A stretch of DNA of 19,323 bases from CAZADA01 sp964636945 (GTDB lineage: Bacteria > Pseudomonadota > Alphaproteobacteria > Caulobacterales > Maricaulaceae). The notes beneath the pieces were generated by a model. That model saw nothing but the letters and a program-made list of their open reading frames with translations, had not been told where the DNA came from and ran no database searches. The stretch spans positions 1 to 19,323 of the forward strand of contig CAZWVH010000056.1 of assembly GCA_964636945.1 (NCBI GenBank), written 5' to 3'. A program made the translations under genes and the position numbers. Of this stretch, positions 6,584 through 14,922 are shown in pieces (the first letter of the stretch is position 1; each line of letters opens with the position of its first letter).

Positions 6584-9145
6584 CTAACTGCTGTCGCCAT
6601 TGCCATTCGTCGCCCCTTCGCCGTCGCTTTCAGGCCCTGGGGGCGGTTCGGGGACGTTTTCACCAGTGCTGGAAGATTGCTGCACGGGCTGCTGCTTGGC
6701 CGGTTCGGAGCGGATGTGCAAATCGCGCTGCGGAAATGGAATCTCAATACCCGCCTCGCGTAAGGCATCGAAAATCTTGAACCGAAGCCGGTTGCGCACG
6801 CCCAGCATTTTATTGGCGTCATAAATGTATGTGCGCAATTCTAAGTCCACCGAACTGTCGCCATATCCCGCAAAATATACATAGGTTTCCGGGTGAGACG
6901 CGATCTCGGGTTCGTCTTTAACCACCGACAACAAGACTTCACGCGCCTGCTCAAGATTTGTGTTGTAGGACACGCCGACGGGAATCACGACCCGAGACTT
7001 CAGGTTGCGGTGGGTCCAGTTTTGCACCGGTGACGTGATTAAATCGGAATTGGGCACAATAATCGTGCACATGTCGAACGTTTCAATCTCCGTGGAACGC
7101 ACATCGATCCGCTTGACCGTGCCCTCCCCGGCGCTCGTCATCACCCAATCGCCGATTTTAATCGGCCGCTCGAACAACAAAATCAGGCCAGAGACGAAAT
7201 TGTTCACCACGCCCTGAAGGCCAAAACCAATGCCGACTGACAACGCGCTCGCCACCAGCGCCAGGCTCGTCAAATCGATGCCAAGAGCCGATACGCCGAT
7301 GAAAAACGCCAACACCAAGCCGACATAGCCAACAATGGTTTTCGCCGAATGTTGCGCGCCGGAACTCAATTGCGTGCGCGGTAAGACCTCTTTGGACAAA
7401 AAGCGTTGCCCGATTCGCGTTAATGTGAGGATCACAACGAACCAAAATACGGCTTGAAGAACAGAGAACAGTGAGATTTGGACGTCGCCAATGGAGAAGC
7501 CGCCAAAAATCCGGAGGAAGATGGCTCGAATTTCCGAGGACTGCAGGCCCAAGACCTCGAGCGCCAATGGAATGGCGACCAAAACCAAAAGCACATCAAT
7601 TGCCGCGCGCGTCCAAAACCCGACCAAATCGTCGACCTTGTCGCCTTGAGGTGCTTTTCGCGTAATAAAGCGTTCGACCAAGTAAGTCGCCCAGTCGCGC
7701 AAGAACCTGCGTACGATGTACAATACGCCGGCCAGCACCGTTAACAGGATAAATTTGCCAAGCACAAAGCGGGCGAGCGCCGAAAACCCGACAACGCTCA
7801 AAATCACCGAGAATGCGGCGGGCCAGACGGCCAGCCTGGTGAAGAACCAAGTCAGTGTGCGGCTTTCCGGCGGCCCCTGCAGCTCGCTTTCCTCACCGCT
7901 ATTATTGGACAACCCGGTCGCCTCAGCGCCATCCGCCAACGCTGACCTCACCGGACCTCGGTTCGCTGACAACGACCGGGAAAGCGCCACCGCGATCAGC
8001 GTGAATAGCACCGTAAGGACGATGGTTTCGAGCCGAACAATAGTGTTCAAGAAAAAGTCACCGCCCCAAATCGCGATGAAAAATTGGTCAAGAATTAATA
8101 ACAGGCCAAATGCTTTCGCGGCCCTATGAACGCGCGCGCCTGTATAATCAGACACCTCAGCCAATCGCCATTCTGCACGGCGCGGTTCAAAGATCGCCAC
8201 TGAAACGGAAATCATCGCCAAGACCAAAAATACGGCATCCGCTGCGCGTATCAGCCGTTCTGCGTTTTGTTCCTCCACCAATCCAATATCGAGAACGATA
8301 CGCACGACGATGAAGACCGCGATTACGGTCACAGCAATGCGCAAACTGGCGCGCAAGAACGCAATGGCGGAAACGCCAGCGCCGGCACGCACATTCTCGG
8401 GCATGGCGTCCCACACCCGTCCAGCCAACCGGTTTCTTACAAAAGCCGACAGGCCCAAAACCACCAGAGCGAGGATCACAAGCTCGACGAGGGCCCGATG
8501 GAGGAGTTGGTCTTCTCGATGTCCCTCAACCCACTGACCGAATTCCGTCGATATGCCTTTCCATCCCTGCGATAGCTCCTCGCCCGCCTCGCCCAATTGT
8601 TCGGGGAATATGGGAGGCGTCGCCCGATCAAACAGTCGGTTGACCAAGAGCTCTCGCAGCTGGTCGGCAGAGTTATTGCGCAAGTTTCGAACCCGGTTCT
8701 CGAGCTCATTGGCGCGCACCGTCAGACTGTCCAATTCACCGCGCCGCTCATTATATTCGGCCCGAAGCTCCGCGGTGGCTTCCGGCTCGTCACCCTCCTC
8801 TGGCGGGTCACCCAGGACAGCGATATCGGAATCAAGCTGGGTGCGCGCGTCCTGAATATCGCTTTTCAAGTTGACAATTTGCCCTGAGGCCTGCTGCAGC
8901 TGCAATCGCAGTTCAGACAATGTATCGGGATCCTCGACGTCCTCGAGCGCGGCTTCGGTCTCATCAACCGCGGCCGCAATAGCGACAAACCGCTCGGAAA
9001 ATGTGGGCTCGTCACCCTCATCCTGGGCGAAGACCGGCGCCTGGACGGCCGTCAACAGCGCCAAGACCACAGACCAAAGAAGCGCCATTCCCCATGGTCG
9101 CAACCATGCTTTCGTCGCTGTCGACTGGACACCACTGATCCGCAT
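6584..9145 (-). CDS. Large MscS-family mechanosensitive ion channel
   Basis: This 853-residue inner-membrane channel would release solutes when membrane tension rises. A signal peptide covers about residues 1-40 (cut after VFA before QDE). A periplasmic region rich in Glu, Asp and Leu with coiled-coil character follows at about 45-165, as in DUF3772/MscK-like long MscS proteins. Many membrane helices come next. The C-terminal MscS core starts near SVGIGFGLQGVVNNFVSG, the pore-lining helix rich in Gly/Ala, and continues into the beta domain (FERPIKIGDWV, IIVPNSDLITSPVQNWT). The tail after about residue 812 is Pro/Gln/Ser/Asp-rich and probably disordered in the cytoplasm. I chose ATG 9145 because GGAGG lies seven bases before it; the GTG at 9172 is less likely. 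The gene is 84 bp downstream of phaA on the same strand, with no obvious functional link. Confidence 0.92.
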   Translation of the reverse strand: MRISGVQSTATKAWLRPWGMALLWSVVLALLTAVQAPVFAQDEGDEPTFSERFVAIAAAVDETEAALEDVEDPDTLSELRLQLQQASGQIVNLKSDIQDARTQLDSDIAVLGDPPEEGDEPEATAELRAEYNERRGELDSLTVRANELENRVRNLRNNSADQLRELLVNRLFDRATPPIFPEQLGEAGEELSQGWKGISTEFGQWVEGHREDQLLHRALVELVILALVVLGLSAFVRNRLAGRVWDAMPENVRAGAGVSAIAFLRASLRIAVTVIAVFIVVRIVLDIGLVEEQNAERLIRAADAVFLVLAMISVSVAIFEPRRAEWRLAEVSDYTGARVHRAAKAFGLLLILDQFFIAIWGGDFFLNTIVRLETIVLTVLFTLIAVALSRSLSANRGPVRSALADGAEATGLSNNSGEESELQGPPESRTLTWFFTRLAVWPAAFSVILSVVGFSALARFVLGKFILLTVLAGVLYIVRRFLRDWATYLVERFITRKAPQGDKVDDLVGFWTRAAIDVLLVLVAIPLALEVLGLQSSEIRAIFLRIFGGFSIGDVQISLFSVLQAVFWFVVILTLTRIGQRFLSKEVLPRTQLSSGAQHSAKTIVGYVGLVLAFFIGVSALGIDLTSLALVASALSVGIGFGLQGVVNNFVSGLILLFERPIKIGDWVMTSAGEGTVKRIDVRSTEIETFDMCTIIVPNSDLITSPVQNWTHRNLKSRVVIPVGVSYNTNLEQAREVLLSVVKDEPEIASHPETYVYFAGYGDSSVDLELRTYIYDANKMLGVRNRLRFKIFDALREAGIEIPFPQRDLHIRSEPAKQQPVQQSSSTGENVPEPPPGPESDGEGATNGNGDSS

Positions 9146-9229
9146 GCGGACACCTCCATTGCGAAGCGCCACATTATGACAATCAAGACCTAAGATTCCG
9201 CAAACGCCTGCATGAAGGATTGGTGAGGA

Positions 9230-10402
9230 TCACCGCTCCACACACATGGCGATGCCCATGCCGCCGCCAATACACAAAGTGGCCAGGCCTTTCTTTGCGT
9301 CACGGCGCTGCATTTCATAAAGCAAGGTCGTCAACACCCGCGCACCCGATGCGCCGATGGGGTGACCGATGGCGATGGCGCCGCCATTGACGTTCACCTT
9401 GGTGGTGTCCCAGCCCATATCCTTGTTCACAGCGCATGCTTGAGCGGCGAAGGCCTCATTGGCTTCGATCAGGTCGAGATCATCCACGCTCCAACCCGCC
9501 TTTTCCAGCGCGAGCCGGCTTGCCGGGATCGGGCCGGAGCCCATAACGGAAGGATCAACACCAGCCGTGGCCCAGGAGGCGATTCGCGCCATGGGCGTGA
9601 TGTTGCGCTTGTTCGCTTCGTCAGCGCCCATAAGCACCATGGCCGCCGCGCCGTCATTAATGCCAGACGCGTTGCCCGCGGTCACCGAACCGTCAGGCTT
9701 AAACGCCGGACGCAGGCGCGACACGCCATCCATGTCGACGCCTTCGCGAATATATTCGTCCTCGTCCACGACAGTATCCGCCTTCTTGCCCTTCACCGTG
9801 ACGGGAGCAATTTCGTCCTTAAACCTGCCGGCCTTCTTGGCGGCTTCAGCCTTATTTTGCGATGCGACGGCAAACTCATCCTGAGCGTCCCGCGTGATCT
9901 GCCATTTTTCAGCGACATTCTCAGCCGTGACGCCCATGTGGTAGCCGTTGAACGCATCCCACAACCCATCGCGAATCATGGTGTCCACAAACTGCAAATC
10001 GCCCATTTTTTGACCCCGGCGCAAATGGGCGGCATGTGGCGACATGGACATGCTTTCCTGGCCGCCGGCGAGCACAATGTCAGAATCTCCAGCCTTGATT
10101 GCCTGCACGCCCAACGCCACCGCGCGAAGACCTGATCCGCACACCTGGTTGATGCAATACGCCGTACTTTCCTTGGGCACGCCGGCCGCGATCGACGCCT
10201 GGCGTGCGGGATTCATCCCTGCCCCCGCCGTGAGCACATTGCCCAAAACTACCTCGGACACATCGTGTGGGGCGACATTGGCGCGCTCCATCGCAGCGGT
10301 CAGCGCCACTTGTCCCAATTCATGTGCGGGCATGGCGGCGAACGAGCCATTAAAAGCGCCAACCGGAGTTCTCGCTGCCGAAGCGATCACGACATCAACC
10401 AT
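9230..10402 (-). CDS. phaA: Acetyl-CoA acetyltransferase (beta-ketothiolase)
   Basis: This 390-residue biosynthetic-type thiolase condenses two acetyl-CoA to acetoacetyl-CoA, the first step of polyhydroxybutyrate synthesis; the reverse reaction is also possible. Catalytic residues are in place: Cys88 in NQVCGSGLR, His347 in GHPIGASGAR and Cys377 in LCIGGGMG. Length matches the family (about 390-393). A strong AAGGGAG precedes the ATG. It is divergent from phaR, the PHA-responsive regulator, which favours the name phaA over atoB, although phaB and phaC are not in the window. Expression is probably controlled from the shared 160-bp region. Sequence alone does not separate synthesis from degradation. 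Confidence 0.93.
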   Translation of the reverse strand: MVDVVIASAARTPVGAFNGSFAAMPAHELGQVALTAAMERANVAPHDVSEVVLGNVLTAGAGMNPARQASIAAGVPKESTAYCINQVCGSGLRAVALGVQAIKAGDSDIVLAGGQESMSMSPHAAHLRRGQKMGDLQFVDTMIRDGLWDAFNGYHMGVTAENVAEKWQITRDAQDEFAVASQNKAEAAKKAGRFKDEIAPVTVKGKKADTVVDEDEYIREGVDMDGVSRLRPAFKPDGSVTAGNASGINDGAAAMVLMGADEANKRNITPMARIASWATAGVDPSVMGSGPIPASRLALEKAGWSVDDLDLIEANEAFAAQACAVNKDMGWDTTKVNVNGGAIAIGHPIGASGARVLTTLLYEMQRRDAKKGLATLCIGGGMGIAMCVER

Positions 10403-10562
10403 GATTATGTCTCCCTTATGTGTCTGCGTTCACAGTCGCCCCGACGGTACGGCGCGCTTGAACCCTGTAAACAACCACAACACAATTGCGCAAAATTCAA
10501 TCGGCTTGTCGCCAGCTCGTGAATGTCACATGAATGTGATAGCATGAGCTAAGGAGAAAAAA
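10403..10562. promoter_or_regulatory. Divergent control region between phaA and phaR
   Basis: These 160 bp must hold both promoters. Two inverted repeats stand out: TTGCGCAA at 10486-10493, and TCACAT-GA-ATGTGA at 10526-10539, the latter 23 bp before the phaR ATG. PhaR regulators are known to bind TGC/GCA-rich inverted repeats near pha promoters and to repress their own gene, so TTGCGCAA is a possible PhaR operator. The second repeat is placed where a bound protein would block phaR transcription. I could not assign -35/-10 boxes with confidence. Confidence 0.5.
10526..10539. repeat. Perfect inverted repeat TCACAT-GA-ATGTGA before phaR
   Basis: Two six-base arms are exact reverse complements around a two-base centre. 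It sits directly upstream of the phaR Shine-Dalgarno (AAGGAG, 10551-10556) and is a candidate operator. The protein that would bind it is unknown; PhaR itself is one option. Confidence 0.45.
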
Positions 10563-11183
10563 ATGGCTCAAAAACAAAATGGACGCGCTAGTAAAAGAAA
10601 TGATGATGACCCGGTGATCGTAAAAAAGTATGCCAATCGTCGCCTCTATAATACCGCGTCCAGCACGTATGTAACGCTCGAAGATCTGTCGGACATGGTC
10701 AAAGAAGGCGTTGATTTCATTGTGCATGATGCAAAAAGTGGGGACGATATTACTCGCGCCGTTTTGACCCAAATCATCTTTGAACAAGAAAGTCGGGGCC
10801 AAAATCTGCTACCCGTGCAATTTCTTCGCCGGCTCATTCGTTTTTACGGCGACAGCCTCCAGTCATTCGTGCCCAGCTATCTGGAAATGTCGATGGAAGC
10901 CTTTGCGAAACAACACGAGCAGATGCGCGAACGCTTCTCTGGCGGGTGGCCATCGGGGGCACTCGAAGCGTTTCAGGACCAAACTCGCAAGAACATGGAA
11001 TTGTTTGACCAAACGGTGCGCATGTTTTCGCCCTTCCGCCCTAACGAAGAGAATCCAGGCGGCGAGATCCAAATGGACGCCGGCAACGCAGATGACGCAC
11101 TGACCGATCTCCGGCGGGAAATGCAGGCGATGCAACGCAAACTGGAGGCCCTGAGCCAAGACAAGGATCACAGTAGCGAGTGA
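10563..11183 (+). CDS. phaR: Polyhydroxyalkanoate synthesis repressor PhaR
   Basis: This is a 206-residue regulator that senses PHA granules. In the known family it represses phasin and PHA genes and is released by binding the polymer. The N-terminal DNA-binding domain (about residues 18-78) shows the family signature IVKKYANRRLYNTASSTYVTL and ITRAVLTQIIFEQE. The PHB_acc segment follows (LLPVQFLRRLIRFYGDSLQ, SFVPSYLEMSMEAF, about 82-116). The C-terminus has a helical, probably coiled-coil stretch (LRREMQAMQRKLEALS). The ribosome site AAGGAG is separated from ATG by six A residues, which is near ideal. The gene is divergent from phaA. The N-terminal 17 residues are basic/acidic and variable in the family. 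Confidence 0.95.
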   Translation: MAQKQNGRASKRNDDDPVIVKKYANRRLYNTASSTYVTLEDLSDMVKEGVDFIVHDAKSGDDITRAVLTQIIFEQESRGQNLLPVQFLRRLIRFYGDSLQSFVPSYLEMSMEAFAKQHEQMRERFSGGWPSGALEAFQDQTRKNMELFDQTVRMFSPFRPNEENPGGEIQMDAGNADDALTDLRREMQAMQRKLEALSQDKDHSSE

Positions 11184-11202
11184 CCCAATTGGCGAGACTG
11201 CT

Positions 11203-11227
11203 GCGGGTTCGGGCCCACCCGGCCCGC
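11203..11227 (+). terminator. GC-rich hairpin after phaR
   Basis: GCGGG pairs with CCCGC, and CGGG with CCCG, around loop CCCA, with a small internal loop (TT against G). It begins 20 bp after the phaR stop. No proper T-run follows (only CTTGTGTG), so termination is plausible but not certain. Confidence 0.45.
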
Positions 11228-11367
11228 GACCTTGTGTGACCAATCAGATCAATTCAGCGCTGACGCCTCACTGAAATCGCGAAATGGACGCCGCCAAATT
11301 GGATTGGGCGACGTCCACTCGATCCCATGTTTTCGACCGCAAACCGAGCCGACGAATATTGACAGGG

Positions 11368-11970
11368 CTAGTCTAAGCCGCCGTCACCCACTGCGATATC
11401 TCGCCGGGCCGCGACAATCGTTACGATGAAGCCCGCCAACACATCCAACAGTGTCATCATCATCAGGAGGAAAAACACCGACGTTGCGAATGCGGGGATC
11501 AGCAAAAACTGCACCAAACAGCCGACAAACAGAATCAGTGAGAACGCGTGATTGACGATGGCGCTGGTGCTGGCGCTGGTGGATTTGAGCAACTCCAAGA
11601 ACAAAAGCGCCAAAGCAAGGGTGAGCAACAAATCACCTGAGGATACATCCCAACGCCCGCCAGTCGGCAGTGGAATCGTCATCAACCGGCGCTCGAAACG
11701 GTCGGCTGCTGTGATGCGATCGACATCCTCACTATCGGCAGCTTCGCCGTCGTCGGAGCCGTCTTGATCGGAGTCGCGCTCTTGAACGCGCCCAGTTGAC
11801 TGATCGCCCCCAGCCAACGCTCCGGGCGCTGCACCTGGCTCAACGCGCTCGACAGTTGGCGTTGGCTCCGGCTTGGGATCATCCGAACCGCCCGCCATGT
11901 ACATGAAAGCCAGCAAATTGTAGATGATCACTGGAATGATCAGGAGCGGGAGGCTCCCAAACTTAAACAT
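11368..11970 (-). CDS. Conserved-type membrane protein of unknown function, four predicted helices
   Basis: This is a 200-residue protein that I do not recognise as a named family. From ATG 11970 it has one N-terminal membrane helix (LPLLIIPVIIYNLLAFMYM). A roughly 80-residue hydrophilic, Pro/Glu/Asp/Gly-rich segment follows (EPTPTVERVEPG, DSDQDGSDDGEAADSEDVD) and looks disordered and acidic. Three more helices follow (LLLTLALALLFLELL; LILFVGCLVQFLLI; VFFLLMMMTLLDVLAGFIVTIV), with a short acidic tail. I chose this start because AAAGGAGG lies just upstream on the minus strand; an ATG at 12048 would add 26 Arg-rich residues and is less likely. It is 146 bp downstream of a glycosyltransferase on the same strand and convergent with phaR. 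Confidence 0.75.
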   Translation of the reverse strand: MFKFGSLPLLIIPVIIYNLLAFMYMAGGSDDPKPEPTPTVERVEPGAAPGALAGGDQSTGRVQERDSDQDGSDDGEAADSEDVDRITAADRFERRLMTIPLPTGGRWDVSSGDLLLTLALALLFLELLKSTSASTSAIVNHAFSLILFVGCLVQFLLIPAFATSVFFLLMMMTLLDVLAGFIVTIVAARRDIAVGDGGLD

Positions 11971-12116
11971 ACCACCCCTCCTTTGACGTCCCTTACCGCC
12001 CCGACTGCGCCGAGCAGCGCTCGAGATTGCGGCATACTCGTGGACCATGTCCTATTCCCCTCATAGCGTAAAGTCCCTTGTGCGAATTGCAAACTGCACA
12101 TCGCACAGCGACGTCC

Positions 12117-12845
12117 CTAGATTTCCGTATGCCCGCGCGAACGACGCGCGCGAGAATTTAGCCACATTACACCATAAAGATCAGACATTGACGCATATAG
12201 GCGACCAAAGTTGGTGTATTTGGATCGGCCGTGTTGGCGCTGGCGGTGGTTGACATCACTATACTCCACATCAAAGCCCTCGCGGATCATCAGCGCTGGC
12301 AAAAATCGATGCATGTGATCGAAATAGGGCAAGCGCAAGAACGCTTCTCGGTAGAACGCTTTCAATCCGCACCCGGTATCATCCGCATTGTCTTGGAGCA
12401 AAAACTTGCGCACGCCATTGCCGATGCGAGAGCCCATCTTTTTCCACATGGAGTCCCGGCGTTTCACCCGCCGGCCACCGACCATGGCAACATTCGGACC
12501 GGCTCCCATGAGTTGATCAACCAATTTGGGGGCGTCTGCGGGATCGTTTTGACCGTCGCCGTCGAGCGTCACGACCGCGACGCCGCGCGCAGATGTCACG
12601 CCAGTGTGCACCGCGCGGCTTTGGCCAGCATTGGCATTATGGCTCAAGACCCTGAGACTCGGATAGGTTTGCTTGAGTTGCTTGAGTCGCTCGCGCGTGC
12701 CGTCTTTGCTCGCATCATCGACAAAAATGATTTCGTGGCGCCGATCACCCATTGCCGCCGCAATTTCGTCAATCAATCCGGCAACATTCTCTTCCTCGTT
12801 GTACACGGGCACAACAACGCTGATTTCCACGGCGTGGTCATTCAT
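12117..12845 (-). CDS. GT2 glycosyltransferase, dolichyl/polyprenyl-phosphate sugar synthase type
   Basis: This is a 242-residue GT-A fold transferase of the DPM1/ArnC-like group. These enzymes move a sugar from a nucleotide donor to polyprenyl phosphate on the cytoplasmic face. Visible motifs are VVVPVYNEEENV near 10-21, VDDASKDGT at 42-50, the metal-binding DGDGQNDP at 95-102 and the late HRQRQHGRSKY at 200-210. It lacks the two C-terminal membrane helices of ArnC/GtrB, so it is probably peripheral or works with a membrane partner. It is divergent from an ArnT/PMT-like membrane transferase 145 bp away, which could use its lipid-linked sugar. Only weak purine runs precede the ATG. The sugar is not known. 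Confidence 0.85.
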   Translation of the reverse strand: MNDHAVEISVVVPVYNEEENVAGLIDEIAAAMGDRRHEIIFVDDASKDGTRERLKQLKQTYPSLRVLSHNANAGQSRAVHTGVTSARGVAVVTLDGDGQNDPADAPKLVDQLMGAGPNVAMVGGRRVKRRDSMWKKMGSRIGNGVRKFLLQDNADDTGCGLKAFYREAFLRLPYFDHMHRFLPALMIREGFDVEYSDVNHRQRQHGRSKYTNFGRLYASMSDLYGVMWLNSRARRSRGHTEI

Positions 12846-12990
12846 TGAACAAGTTCTCTGTGATTAAGGTTCAGCGACAGCCTTTTGCATAGCGCTGCGA
12901 TGGCCTGAGCGCTTGTGAATTTTTCAGGTTGTTCAGCGGTGCTCATCGTCTAGGGTCTACCACTGATCCGACCGGGGGGCGGGGAATTAT
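12846..12990. promoter_or_regulatory. Divergent promoter region between the two glycosyltransferases
   Basis: This 145-bp non-coding gap must serve both outward-facing genes. Its right end is the G-rich run GGGGGGCGGGG (12974-12984), of which the last GGGG acts as Shine-Dalgarno six bases before the ATG at 12991. No clear -35/-10 boxes were assigned. No CtrA box is seen, only a lone TTAA at about 12864. Confidence 0.45.
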
Positions 12991-14922
12991 ATGGCGTCGC
13001 GTATATCATCTCTGTTGATTTTGGCCCTGATTACCCTGGCAGCCAGCTTGCCGGGCGTGTTCACCCTGCCCGTGCTTGACCGCGATGAGGCGCGTTTTGC
13101 CCAAGCAACCGCGCAGATGTTAGAACTCCAAGGAGGCGAAACTCCCGCCTGCCTGACTGACGAGCAGGCATCGCGCTTGCCGATTTCGGCCAAATTTATC
13201 GCGATCTGCTTTCAAGATCAGCAGCGGAACAAAAAGCCCGTGGGCGTGCATTGGGCCCAAGCCATTTCGGTATCGATGTTTTCCACCCCCGAGGCGCGCG
13301 AGATATGGGCCTACCGCTTGCCGTCCGTTTTGGGTGCGATCCTTGCTGTTTGGGGCGCCTATTTGGCTGGCTGCTCGCTCTTGGGGCGCCGGGCCGCATT
13401 TGCGGGCGCTGCAATGCTGGGCGGAGTTGTGCTTCTCGGAGTCGAGGCGGGCATCGCCAAAACCGACGCCTTGCTTGCTGGCGCAACCACATTGGCGATG
13501 GCGGCGCTGGCGCGGCTGTATGTGACCCAACGCTTTGTGGACGAATCGGGAGAAGTGCGTCGGGCCCCGCTTGTTCGTTGGATTGGGCTGGGCTTTTGGG
13601 TGGCGCTCGCAGCTGGCGTTTTGTTGAAAGGGCCGATTACGCCCATGGTTGTCGGCTTGACGATCATCACTCTGTTCGTGCTTGACCGCAGATTATCCTG
13701 GCTCGGCCCGCTTGGCTGGTGGCCTGGTCCCCTCGCTTTTGTCGCGCTGACCATTCCTTGGTTTGCCATGGTGACCATCATCACTGATGGCGCTTTCATC
13801 GCGGACGCGTTCGGCAAGGACTTCGGCGCCAAAGTGGTTGCCACCCAGGAAAATCACGGCGGCGCAATTGGATTTCACGCCTTGCTCCTGCCCCTCTTGT
13901 TTTTCCCCGCCACGCTTCTGGTGATCCCCGCCATCGGTCGCGCAATCGGCTCACTGATTAACCGATATCCCCATATGGACGGCGCTGGCTTGCGTTTTCT
14001 TCTCGCTTGGGCTGTTCCCGCCTGGATTGTATTCGAGCTCGCCCCCACGAAACTCTGGCATTATCCCTTGCCAGCCTATCCCGCATTGGCCTTGCTCGCC
14101 GGCGCAACACTCGTCGCCATCTGCGACAGACGGGTGGGCGGGCTGACATGGATCGGCGCATTACTGTCGTGGGGACTCTACACGATCGTCGCCTTGCTGC
14201 TTGCCGGAATGTTGTTGGCGCTTCCCATTGTCGTGACGCCGGAAGGGCTCGCCCTTCTTGAACAATCTCATGGTGTGGGATCCGTCTTGGGGACCGTGTT
14301 CGACTCCGTGCGAACAAGTTTTGGACAGATGAGTTTCATCTCCAGATTTGCCGCCATGGTCGCATTGTTGGTGTTTATCGTTGGTCCGCTGATCTTCATG
14401 ATGTTGCGGTGGCAAAACGCAGTGCTCGCGACCGCCCTTGGCGCATCAATGGTTTGGCAGTTTATCGCTCTCCAGAGCGTGGCTCCTCGGCTCGACCAAG
14501 CCTTTGTCAGCCGGGCGGTGGCCGAAGAGCTGCTGGGCCATAGCCTCCATCCAAGTTTGTCGCCGACCGCCAAGCCGCCCGTCGCCACCGCTGGATATGG
14601 CGAACCAAGTTTGGTTTTTCTCACCCATGGCCAGCTTGCCATTGGAACGCCGCAAGACGCAGCTTTAGTTGCGGCGCAGGAAGCAGGACGCGCCGCGCTG
14701 GTCGAAACCAGGCTCGCCGACGAGTTCTTAAGCGCACTATCGTCTCTCGGAGCCGTCGCCATCCCGGTGGGTTGTGTGGAGGGACTCAATTACTCGAAGG
14801 GTGATCGGGTTCAGCTCGAAATCTTTCGCATCACCCGCGAGGCAAATTCAGGATTGCCGCCAAGCACTGAGATCCTTCAGTCCTGGTGCACGAGCGCGGC
14901 CCCCGCCTCCACACCGCCTTGA
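12991..14922 (+). CDS. ArnT/PMT-like membrane glycosyltransferase (GT-C)
   Basis: This 643-residue polytopic inner-membrane protein resembles ArnT and protein mannosyltransferases (GT39/GT83). That group takes a sugar from a polyprenyl-phosphate donor and adds it to lipid A, glycan or protein on the periplasmic side. The first loop after helix 1 carries LPVLDRDEARFAQA (Asp32-Glu33 in the catalytic DE position), and a second acidic motif is AGIAKTDALLAGATTL. About 11-12 hydrophobic helices follow up to residue ~500, then a soluble C-terminal domain (GYGEPSLVFLTHG, DRVQLEIFRIT). ATG 12991 follows a GGGG ribosome site. The likely partner is the divergent GT2 gene. Its 3' end overlaps the IclR-family gene tail to tail by 46 bp. 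The acceptor cannot be told from the sequence. Confidence 0.85.
   Translation: MASRISSLLILALITLAASLPGVFTLPVLDRDEARFAQATAQMLELQGGETPACLTDEQASRLPISAKFIAICFQDQQRNKKPVGVHWAQAISVSMFSTPEAREIWAYRLPSVLGAILAVWGAYLAGCSLLGRRAAFAGAAMLGGVVLLGVEAGIAKTDALLAGATTLAMAALARLYVTQRFVDESGEVRRAPLVRWIGLGFWVALAAGVLLKGPITPMVVGLTIITLFVLDRRLSWLGPLGWWPGPLAFVALTIPWFAMVTIITDGAFIADAFGKDFGAKVVATQENHGGAIGFHALLLPLLFFPATLLVIPAIGRAIGSLINRYPHMDGAGLRFLLAWAVPAWIVFELAPTKLWHYPLPAYPALALLAGATLVAICDRRVGGLTWIGALLSWGLYTIVALLLAGMLLALPIVVTPEGLALLEQSHGVGSVLGTVFDSVRTSFGQMSFISRFAAMVALLVFIVGPLIFMMLRWQNAVLATALGASMVWQFIALQSVAPRLDQAFVSRAVAEELLGHSLHPSLSPTAKPPVATAGYGEPSLVFLTHGQLAIGTPQDAALVAAQEAGRAALVETRLADEFLSALSSLGAVAIPVGCVEGLNYSKGDRVQLEIFRITREANSGLPPSTEILQSWCTSAAPASTPP

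Noticed and set aside
8553..9179. Several plus-strand frames opposite the mechanosensitive channel N-terminus
   Set aside because: Low-complexity Ser/Arg-rich translations typical of reverse frames; no start signals.
9362..10135. 257-codon plus-strand frame opposite phaA
   Set aside because: Antisense shadow of a fully supported thiolase gene; no signal or domain visible.
11985..12118. Direct repeat AGGGACGTC (minus strand) on both sides of the gap before the unknown membrane protein
   Set aside because: Nine bases in two copies, one overlapping the stop codon of the glycosyltransferase; likely chance.
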